This document shows positions 1 to 5,114 of a stretch of DNA of 9,559 nt, piece after piece. Under the pieces are notes generated by a model, which saw only the letters and a program-made list of their open reading frames with translations, was not told the DNA's origin and searched no databases. The DNA is taken from assembly GCA_934149245.1 (NCBI GenBank), contig CAKPER010000042.1, positions 1 through 9,559 on the forward strand, read 5' to 3'. This DNA is from an uncultured Bacilli bacterium (GTDB taxonomy: Bacteria > Bacillota_I > Bacilli_A > RF39 > UBA660). Both the position numbers and the translations under genes were made by a program. The stretch's first letter is position 1; every line of letters starts with the position of its first letter.

Positions 1-111
1 GTTTCAGAAATGATTAAAATATTATTTAGTGCAGTAGGCTGTATTATAGTTATACCTATAACTGCATATATTACAACTGAATCACTAAAAAAAAATAACA
101 ACAATAATTAA
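1..111 (+). CDS. C-terminal end of a membrane protein, YibE/F-like (partial)
   Basis: The frame is open from the first base and stops at TAA 109-111, giving the last 36 residues of a protein whose start lies outside the window. It reads as a short polar stretch (VSEMIKILFSAVG), a hydrophobic helix (CIIVIPITAYITT), and a Lys/Asn-rich tail ending in five Asn. The pattern E-hydrophobic-G-hydrophobic-IPITA resembles the C-terminus of YibE/F family multipass membrane proteins, which typically end with a segment like GxxxxxPxTAxIA. That match is from memory of the family and rests on few residues, so the family call is tentative. That this is a real gene end is supported by the strong intrinsic terminator starting nine bases after the stop. 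It could be the tail of another multipass transporter. Confidence 0.55.
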   Translation, partial: VSEMIKILFSAVGCIIVIPITAYITTESLKKNNNNN

Positions 112-395
112 GTTAATTTAAAATTATCATATAATTTCATGTGGTAATTTTTTTTTTTAGCTTTACAGTTAAGAAATAAATTATCGAATATTTTAATTAT
201 TTTTTTTAAAATTTCAAGAACAGTTTCTTTGACTTTTTCTTCAAGATTAATCATAATATTTTGATATTTTTTATTAGGATTAACTATGAATGAGCATTCT
301 ATAAAATCATCAGTAAAATTTGATATTATTTTACTTAATTTAATTTTTAATAAATTTTTTGCTTCTTTTTCTAAAAAATATGGTAATATATACAC
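108..395 (-). CDS. Small hypothetical protein, 95 aa, convergent with the upstream gene
   Basis: I do not recognise this protein. It opens with ATG (complement of 393-395) and ends at TAA (complement of 108-110), its last bases overlapping the stop of the plus-strand gene. The translation is soluble and Lys/Glu/Ile-rich. An N-terminal part (EKEAKNLLKIKLSKII) looks helical, a middle part (ECSFIVNPNKKYQNIMIN) looks like beta strand, and a long charged amphipathic helix follows (LEEKVKETVLEILKKIIKIF). This looks more like a real protein than the opposite-strand frame, which is hydrophobic and Phe-rich. Against it, the ribosome binding site is weak (only AAAGAAAG about ten bases upstream) and the plus-strand terminator at 120-158 lies within its 3' end. 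A possible promoter sits upstream at 433-462. It would be transcribed divergently from the lemA-like operon. Confidence 0.42.
   Translation of the reverse strand: MYILPYFLEKEAKNLLKIKLSKIISNFTDDFIECSFIVNPNKKYQNIMINLEEKVKETVLEILKKIIKIFDNLFLNCKAKKKNYHMKLYDNFKLT
120..158 (+). terminator. Intrinsic terminator of the YibE/F-like gene
   Basis: A 13-bp stem (120-132 with 139-151, two G-U pairs) closes a six-base loop and runs directly into an unbroken T tract at 148-158. It begins nine bases after the stop codon at 111. The minus-strand side has no comparable T tract, so it works mainly on the plus strand. It lies inside the 3' end of the possible minus-strand gene at 108-395. Confidence 0.75.
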
Positions 396-432
396 ATATG
401 AGAGCTTTCTTTACTATTTTTTGCTTATAGTA

Positions 433-462
433 ATTTTAACACGAAGTTCTCTTTTTTGTACA
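433..462 (-). promoter_or_regulatory. Possible extended -10 promoter for the minus-strand gene
   Basis: On the minus strand, TGTTAAAAT (complement of 433-441) gives an extended -10 element. TGTACA (complement of 457-462) sits 18 bases upstream and matches TTGACA at four of six positions. Transcription would start roughly 30 bases before the 395 start codon. Such matches are common by chance in DNA this A+T-rich. Confidence 0.25.
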
Positions 463-499
463 TTCAAAACAATTTTACACTATCTGAATATTTTTTTTG

Positions 500-528
500 T
501 TGATTTTTCACAAATTTTTTGATATCAT
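500..528 (+). promoter_or_regulatory. Sigma-A-type promoter of the lemA-like operon
   Basis: TTGATT (500-505) and TATCAT (523-528) are 17 bases apart and about 40 bases upstream of the AAGGAGATGA ribosome binding site. The same two hexamers with the same 17-base spacing recur at 9044-9072 in front of the candidate small RNA, and both -35 elements continue as TTGATTTTT. That recurrence makes the assignment more credible. Confidence 0.45.
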
Positions 529-565
529 TTATATGGAAATTAAGATAATAAAGGAGATGATAAGA

Positions 566-1099
566 ATGAATATTGGTTTTATTATCATTATGGTTATATT
601 TATTATATTAATACTATTAGGTCTTATAACTATAGGATTTTATAATAGAATATTATTTAGAAAAAACAGAGTACGAGACAAATTTTTAGTTGTTTATAAT
701 TCTCTAAAAGAAAGAAGTAATATGATATCTAGATTAACTATTATACTCGCAAGTGGTTCTTATCATGAAGATAATTTAATTCAAGAATTAAAAGATATAT
801 CTAATTTAATACTTAATAATAATTCTGTTAATGATACTCTTCCACTTATAAATAAGTCTGATTATGTATTAAAAAAAGCTCTATCTCTAGAAAGTGTTCA
901 TGAACAATTAAAAAATAATAAAGAATATATATCATTACAAGAAGAATTTAAAAACAATCAATATAAAATTATGTATTCAATAGAAATATATAATGAAGAA
1001 GCATTAAATTATAATAATTATAAATCTAATGGTTTTAAAAAGCTAGTTAGTAAAATTTTTAAATTTGAAGATTTTAATTGTTATAAAGAAAATAACTAA
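566..1099 (+). CDS. LemA family membrane protein
   Basis: A 177-residue protein anchored by one N-terminal helix (about residues 4-26) with the rest presumably on the outer face. After the helix, YNRILFRKNRVRDKF and VVYNSLKERSNMISRL match the LemA pattern, where YNxL, an Arg-rich turn and a helix ending R-x-x-L-I-P begin a helical bundle. Near the C-terminus, YSIEIYNEEALNYN and the final GFKKL...FKFEDF match the LemA ending (YN repeats, then a GF...F segment), although the usual FP pair is missing. I chose ATG 566 because AAGGAGATGA (551-560) lies just upstream. The reading frame extends back to an ATG at 497, but that start would precede the promoter's -10 box and adds an unrelated N-terminus. 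LemA proteins are widespread and poorly understood, often encoded beside membrane metallopeptidases such as HtpX or TPM-domain proteins. This is the first gene of an operon with the next gene six bases downstream. The family call is good but the sequence is divergent. Confidence 0.8.
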   Translation: MNIGFIIIMVIFIILILLGLITIGFYNRILFRKNRVRDKFLVVYNSLKERSNMISRLTIILASGSYHEDNLIQELKDISNLILNNNSVNDTLPLINKSDYVLKKALSLESVHEQLKNNKEYISLQEEFKNNQYKIMYSIEIYNEEALNYNNYKSNGFKKLVSKIFKFEDFNCYKENN

Positions 1100-1105
1100 T
1101 TTGCT

Positions 1106-1735
1106 ATGACTTTTAAATATAATGATGATATATATGATGTTGTTATAGTAAGAAAAAATAATAAGAATACTTATATTAGGATAAAAGATGATAATATATA
1201 TGTAACTACTAATTATTTTGTAACTAATAGGGAAATTAGTAAGTTACTTTCTAAGAACCAGCAATCTATTTTTAGAATGTTAGATTTAAATAACAAAAAA
1301 AAGGAAAGAGAAGATGTTTTTTCTTTATTTGGTAAACATTATGACATTATATATGATGGCAATGTTAAGTTAGATGTTTATGAAGACAAAATATATGTGA
1401 AAGATGAAAAAGTATTTAACAAGTGGTTAGATAGCTATATTAAGAAAGTTTATACTAATCACTTACACTATTGGCATAGTAAATTTATTGAAAATATTCC
1501 AGATGTTAATCTTAAAATCAGAAAAATGAAGACTAGGTGGGGAGTATGCAATACTAAAACATATAATATTACTCTAAATTATGAATTATATCGCTATGAC
1601 GTTAAATGTTTGGATTATGTTATTGTTCATGAATTATCTCATTTGCTAGAACCTAATCATTCTAAGAAATTTTGGGCTGTTGTAGAAAAATATTATCCTA
1701 ACTATAAAGAAGCTAGAAAAATACTCAAAAACTAG
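1106..1735 (+). CDS. YgjP/DUF45-type zinc metallopeptidase
   Basis: A 209-residue soluble protein of the YgjP-like M48-related metallohydrolase family (DUF45, WLM-type). The N-terminal half (about 1-100) is beta-rich (TYIRIKDDNIYVTT) and leads to helices around 103-130. The diagnostic block follows: MKTRWGVCN (141-149), ITLNYEL (155-161), then the zinc site VIVHELSH (172-179) with H175 and H179 as ligands and E176 as the catalytic base. LLEPNHSKKFW (180-190) supplies H185 as the likely third ligand in an HExxHxxxxxH arrangement. Length and domain order fit the family. The physiological substrate is unsettled: E. coli YgjP has been proposed to act on nucleotides, others are assumed to be peptidases. 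ATG 1106 has no clear Shine-Dalgarno and lies six bases after the lemA-like stop, so translational coupling is likely. No signal peptide is visible, so it should be cytoplasmic. Confidence 0.92.
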   Translation: MTFKYNDDIYDVVIVRKNNKNTYIRIKDDNIYVTTNYFVTNREISKLLSKNQQSIFRMLDLNNKKKEREDVFSLFGKHYDIIYDGNVKLDVYEDKIYVKDEKVFNKWLDSYIKKVYTNHLHYWHSKFIENIPDVNLKIRKMKTRWGVCNTKTYNITLNYELYRYDVKCLDYVIVHELSHLLEPNHSKKFWAVVEKYYPNYKEARKILKN

Positions 1736-1793
1736 ATAGGAATAAATAATTTTTATGTTTAAAATGTACTAAATAATAGTAAAAAAAGTTGAT

Positions 1794-1822
1794 GTTTATA
1801 TTAAATTCTATATAAACTTTAA
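1794..1822 (+). terminator. Weak hairpin with short T-rich tail, possible operon terminator
   Basis: GTTTATAT (1794-1801) pairs perfectly with ATATAAAC (1810-1817) over eight bases, followed by TTTAATTT. It could end the lemA-like/metallopeptidase transcript about 60 bases after its stop. The same bases can be read as a promoter, TTGATG (1789-1794) and TATAAA (1811-1816) with 16 bases between, which would serve the methyltransferase gene. I cannot decide between these readings. Confidence 0.3.
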
Positions 1823-1926
1823 TTTAAGTTTTATCTATTATTAAGGTATAACAATATTCATAAACATTATCAAAAAATAATAAAACTTGAGTTTATAGAT
1901 TCTCTAAGAAAAATCTAAATAAAAAA

Positions 1927-1949
1927 ATGTAGCTATTATTTAGCTACAT
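1927..1949 (+). promoter_or_regulatory. Perfect 9-bp hairpin just before the methyltransferase ribosome binding site
   Basis: ATGTAGCTA (1927-1935) and TAGCTACAT (1941-1949) form a perfect stem with a five-base loop, ending six bases before the AAGGAA Shine-Dalgarno at 1955-1960. Seven A residues precede it. On the minus strand it therefore looks like a terminator, but no minus-strand gene lies to its right. On the plus strand it may protect the mRNA 5' end or modulate translation. Apart from the weak hairpin at 1794-1817, I see nothing else in the 1736-1964 gap. Confidence 0.45.
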
Positions 1950-1964
1950 AGTATAAGGAATGAC

Positions 1965-2705
1965 GTGATAAAAATGTTAATAACTTCTGTAAATAATGAA
2001 CATATTAAAGAATTAGTTAGATTAAAAGATAAAAAATATCGGAATCAAAGTGATTATTTTTTGGTTGATACAAAGCATTTAGTAATGGAAGCTTACAAAG
2101 AAGGTTTAATAAAAGAACTAATATTATATAAAGATGAAATATATCCTTTAGATGTAGATACTTTATATGTTGGCTATGATGTTTTAAAAAAATTATCTCA
2201 AACAGATAGTCCATCTAAAGTAATGGCTGTAGTAAAAAAGAAACCTGAGATTGATACCTTAGGAAATAAAATTTTAGTTCTTGATAATATTCAAGATCCT
2301 GGAAATTTAGGTTGTATAATTAGAAGTGCTGTTGCTTTTAATATAGATACAATTGTTGTTAGTACAGATACAGTTGATATATATAACCCTAAAGTTGTTA
2401 GAGCTAGTCAAGGAATGATTTTTCATATTAATATCCTAAAAAGAGATATTCATAAATTTATTCCAGTTTTAAAAAATAATGATTATAAAATAGTTGGTAC
2501 GAAGGTTACTAATGGCCATGATGTTAGAGAAGCTGCTATTTATTCTCATTTTGCTCTTGTTATTGGAAATGAAGGACATGGAATTAGCAAATATATAGAT
2601 GATTTATGTGATGAGTATTTATATATAAAAATGAATGAAAATTGTGAGAGTTTGAATGCTTCAGTAGCAGCCTCTATACTTTTGTATGAGATAAATAACA
2701 AATAA
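1965..2705 (+). CDS. TrmH/SpoU family RNA 2'-O-ribose methyltransferase
   Basis: Cytoplasmic SPOUT enzyme that transfers a methyl group from S-adenosylmethionine to a ribose 2'-OH in rRNA or tRNA. At 246 residues it has the usual two-domain build. An N-terminal SpoU substrate-binding domain (about 5-90) contains RLKDKKYRNQSDYFLVDTKH. The C-terminal knotted catalytic domain (about 100-246) has all three SPOUT motifs: motif 1 NIQDPGNLGCIIRSA (108-122, catalytic Arg R120, Asn N114), motif 2 LVIGNEGHGIS (198-208) and motif 3 ESLNASVAASI (228-238). Motif 3 normally begins IPMxG; here it begins IKMNE, a mild deviation. GTG 1965 is preferred because AAGGAA (1955-1960) sits five bases upstream. The in-frame ATG at 1974 is 14 bases away from it. 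It most resembles the Bacilli YsgA-like/RlmB-like group, but the exact nucleotide modified cannot be read from sequence. It appears to be its own transcription unit. Confidence 0.95.
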   Translation: MIKMLITSVNNEHIKELVRLKDKKYRNQSDYFLVDTKHLVMEAYKEGLIKELILYKDEIYPLDVDTLYVGYDVLKKLSQTDSPSKVMAVVKKKPEIDTLGNKILVLDNIQDPGNLGCIIRSAVAFNIDTIVVSTDTVDIYNPKVVRASQGMIFHINILKRDIHKFIPVLKNNDYKIVGTKVTNGHDVREAAIYSHFALVIGNEGHGISKYIDDLCDEYLYIKMNENCESLNASVAASILLYEINNK

Positions 2706-2768
2706 TTTTTTTAATAAATATTGGTTGTTTGTTAACTATATTATTAAAAGAATTATGCTTTAAGTTAA

Positions 2769-2797
2769 TTGACAGGGGATAGTTATTATTATATAAT
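2769..2797 (+). promoter_or_regulatory. Perfect-consensus sigma-A promoter of the histidine kinase gene
   Basis: TTGACA (2769-2774), 17 bases, TATAAT (2792-2797): every base matches the housekeeping sigma consensus with ideal spacing. Transcription should start near 2804, leaving a leader of about 25-45 bases. A full-consensus promoter is unusual for a sensor kinase and implies strong basal transcription unless a repressor acts here. Apart from this promoter, the 2706-2829 gap shows nothing clear. Confidence 0.85.
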
Positions 2798-2829
2798 GTG
2801 GGTGTATAGTAAGATTTGTTTAAGTTAGG

Positions 2830-4674
2830 ATGGTGGCAAGTGTGATAATGATTTTTAATTTTGATATGCTTACTTTAGTTATTTTATTTATACTTATTTG
2901 TATATATTATGCTAAAGATATTAAAATATCAGTAGAGACCAATATGTTTTTAGGAATGATGGTTGTTGCTTATATAATGCAACTTATATATATGGCTAAT
3001 TTTGTTGCTATATCTACTAATGGTTTAATATGGTTATTTACTAAACTGTATTTCTGTATTACCAGCTTATTCTTTGCTTTAAGTATGGGTTATGTAATGT
3101 ATACTTGTATTAAAAGTAGGTATAAAAATAAAGATAGTGTTATTGATTCTAAATGTTCAAAAGTAAAAAAAGGACTTTTAGTAGTCAATTTACTGTCATT
3201 TATAGGACTATTTTTATTGCCTATAAATATTGATGGTAGCCTAATTAGTGGTCTTGGGGTAACAATTACTTATTTTTTATGGCTTGCTTATACGGTTGTT
3301 TCAGCCTTAATTTTAATAGTTAATTCTAAAAATTTATCTAAAAATAAGTTTTGGACTTTGTTGCTGCTAATAATTGTCAGTTTTGTATTATTGATAATGG
3401 ATTTTACTTTTGCTAATCTCTCAGTTATTAATTTTACGCCAGTTATTTTAATATTAATTTTATATTTAACCATAGAAAATATTTGGGTAAAAGAAAGAGA
3501 AAAGTTATTACTAGAGAGAAATTATTCCAATAAAATAAATCTTGATAAAGTTAATTTTTTGACAAATATGTCTCATGAAATAAGAACACCACTTAATACT
3601 ATAGATGGTTTTAGTCAAATTATTATGGATAGTAATGATATTAAAAGTATAAAAGAAGATGCTAAAGATATTAGACTTGCTTCTCGTGAACTTATAGATA
3701 TTATTAATAGTCTTATAGATATTTCTTCTATTGAAAATGGCAAGCTAGAAATAATGCAAGAAAATTATAGTGTTGATGAGATGTTTAGTAGTGTTATTGG
3801 TATTGCTTCTTCGTCACTTAAAGACAAACATGTTAAATTTGAATATAAAATAGATAAAAATATTCCGGAGGCTTTATATGGAGATCAATTAAAGATTGAA
3901 CAAGTATTACTTAATGTTATAAATAATTCTATAAAGTATACTAAGAAAGGCACTATTTCTCTTACTGTAGATGCTGTTAAAGCATTATCTATGTGTCGTT
4001 TGAAAATTAAAATTCAAGATACAGGCTGTGGAATTAAAAGTGCTGATTTAGAAAATATATTTAACGGACTTGATGAACGAGATAATCGTGATGGCTGTGG
4101 TTTAGGGTTATTAGTTGGAAAGATGTTGCTTGATCTTATGGATGGTAAAATCGATATAGAAAGTACTTATGGGAAAGGTACTACAGTAAATATTATTATC
4201 GATCAAAAAATTGTTACAGATGTTGATAAGATTAAAAAAGTTAGAAAAAAAGAAATAAAACCTTTTGATAGTAAAGGTAAAAGAGTTTTAGTTGTTGATG
4301 ATAATAAGCTTAATGTTAAGGTAGCATGCAAATTATTGGAAGCATATAATATTTCGGTAAAAGAAGTTTTTAGTGGTCAAGAATGTCTAGATGTACTGGA
4401 TAAAGATAATATGTTTGATTTGATATTAATGGATGATTTAATGCCTGAACTTAGTGGTACAGAAACTCTTAAAATTTTGAAAAAAATAGAACGAGTAGAG
4501 GGATTTGAGGTTCCAGTTGTTGTACTTACTGCTAATGCTTTAAGTGGAGTTAAAAATAAATATTTAGATATGGGGTTTGATGATTATTTGGCTAAGCCTA
4601 TTGATAGATATGAACTTGATAGAGTATTAAAGAAATTTTTACAACATAAAAATAAAAAAGATGATGAAGAGTAA
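2830..4674 (+). CDS. Seven-helix hybrid sensor histidine kinase with C-terminal receiver
   Basis: Membrane sensor of up to 614 residues (numbered from ATG 2830). Seven hydrophobic helices occupy roughly 10-28, 38-60, 66-93, 115-134, 138-164, 173-194 and 197-216, with no large extracytoplasmic domain. A short charged linker leads to the HisKA domain: phospho-acceptor H249 in FLTNMSHEIRTPLN. The ATPase domain has the N box (NVINNSIKYT, 362-371), G1 DTGCGI (397-402), G2 GCGLGL (422-427) and GKGT (448-451). A receiver follows (about 484-605) with acidic pocket D490/D491, phospho-acceptor D535 in LMDDLMP, T567 and K589. No Hpt or DNA-binding output domain is present and no partner response regulator lies nearby, so phosphate is probably passed to proteins encoded elsewhere. 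The start is uncertain: no ribosome binding site precedes 2830, while GGTGG (2832-2836) would better serve GTG 2842 or ATG 2848, removing four or six residues. The ligand is unknown. Confidence 0.93.
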   Translation: MVASVIMIFNFDMLTLVILFILICIYYAKDIKISVETNMFLGMMVVAYIMQLIYMANFVAISTNGLIWLFTKLYFCITSLFFALSMGYVMYTCIKSRYKNKDSVIDSKCSKVKKGLLVVNLLSFIGLFLLPINIDGSLISGLGVTITYFLWLAYTVVSALILIVNSKNLSKNKFWTLLLLIIVSFVLLIMDFTFANLSVINFTPVILILILYLTIENIWVKEREKLLLERNYSNKINLDKVNFLTNMSHEIRTPLNTIDGFSQIIMDSNDIKSIKEDAKDIRLASRELIDIINSLIDISSIENGKLEIMQENYSVDEMFSSVIGIASSSLKDKHVKFEYKIDKNIPEALYGDQLKIEQVLLNVINNSIKYTKKGTISLTVDAVKALSMCRLKIKIQDTGCGIKSADLENIFNGLDERDNRDGCGLGLLVGKMLLDLMDGKIDIESTYGKGTTVNIIIDQKIVTDVDKIKKVRKKEIKPFDSKGKRVLVVDDNKLNVKVACKLLEAYNISVKEVFSGQECLDVLDKDNMFDLILMDDLMPELSGTETLKILKKIERVEGFEVPVVVLTANALSGVKNKYLDMGFDDYLAKPIDRYELDRVLKKFLQHKNKKDDEE

Positions 4675-4675
4675 A

Positions 4676-4689
4676 TAATAATATTATTA
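4676..4689. repeat. 14-base perfect palindrome after the kinase gene
   Basis: TAATAATATTATTA is its own reverse complement and starts two bases after the kinase stop codon. It lacks a following T tract, so it is not an obvious terminator. In DNA this A+T-rich it may be chance. Confidence 0.35.
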
Positions 4690-4861
4690 ACAAGAAATTT
4701 TAGATTATAGCCACTAATTATTAAAAAAAGTATTATAAAGTATTTTGAATTTTGAAATTTCGTTGGAGCTAACAAAAAATTTGATTAATAATAATTTGGT
4801 TTTTTTTAAAGAGTGACTTAGTTTTTAAATGTTTTAAAAAGTGGAATATGATAAAAAATAT

Positions 4862-4899
4862 ATTTAGTATTTAGATATGATTTTTAAGAAATACTAAAT
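4862..4899. repeat. 11-bp perfect inverted repeat in the kinase/surface-protein gap
   Basis: ATTTAGTATTT (4862-4872) and AAATACTAAAT (4889-4899) are perfect inverted repeats around 16 bases. A competing pairing exists between ATGATTTTTAA, starting near 4877, and TTAAAGAATCAT, ending near 4912, with one bulge, so the two hairpins exclude each other. It could be an operator, a weak terminator or part of a leader RNA. The rest of the 440-base gap (4675-5114) holds the palindrome at 4676, the hairpin at 4962 and a promoter near 5056; I see no gene in it. Confidence 0.4.
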
Positions 4900-4961
4900 T
4901 TTAAAGAATCATTTTTGATAGCAATGTAGTAGCTATTATTTCTTATATATGTGTATTAATG

Positions 4962-5010
4962 TAACTGTAAATTATTTATTTTAATTTGCAGTTAATTTTT
5001 GGCTTTTTTT
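4962..5010 (+). terminator. Probable intrinsic terminator upstream of the surface-protein gene
   Basis: A 13-bp stem (4962-4974 with 4982-4994, one G-U pair, core AACTG/CAGTT) has a seven-base loop. It is followed by AATTTTT and, after GGC, seven more T residues to 5010. It is nearly 290 bases past the kinase stop, so either the kinase mRNA has a long 3' end or this ends another short transcript. Confidence 0.5.
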
Positions 5011-5052
5011 CGTAAAATATTTGTAAACTATATAGAAAAAAATATGTGTTGT

Positions 5053-5061
5053 TGTTATAAT
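5053..5061 (+). promoter_or_regulatory. Extended -10 promoter of the surface-protein gene
   Basis: TGTTATAAT gives a TGN-extended perfect -10 box (TATAAT 5056-5061) about 54 bases before the start codon. No good -35 hexamer sits 16-18 bases upstream, which is compatible with an extended -10 promoter. Transcription would start near 5068. Confidence 0.5.
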
Positions 5062-5114
5062 CATATACGAAGAGTAAAGGGAAGAGAAGAAAGTTAGAAA
5101 GGTAGATATGGTGT

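Noticed and set aside
286..522. Plus-strand open frame rich in Phe, Leu and Ile
   Set aside because: No ribosome binding site, composition typical of the reverse of an A+T-rich coding or spacer strand, and it runs across the lemA-like promoter; better explained as the shadow of the minus-strand frame.
497..565. N-terminal extension of the lemA-like frame from ATG 497
   Set aside because: It would start before the predicted transcription start, has no ribosome binding site and gives a non-LemA N-terminus; AAGGAGATGA points to ATG 566.
1736..1964. T-box or other aminoacyl/metabolite riboswitch in the methyltransferase leader
   Set aside because: No T-box core sequence, no G+C-rich conserved riboswitch motif and no terminator/antiterminator pair is visible.
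2696..2734. Terminator after the methyltransferase gene (TAACAAA/TTTGTTA)
   Set aside because: Seven pairs with a 25-base loop and no T tract after the stem; too weak to call.
1929..4941. 13-base repeat GTAGCTATTATTT at 1929-1941 and 4929-4941
   Set aside because: Only one copy has the hairpin context; a shared 13-mer is not surprising in two A+T-rich gaps of a 9.5-kb window.
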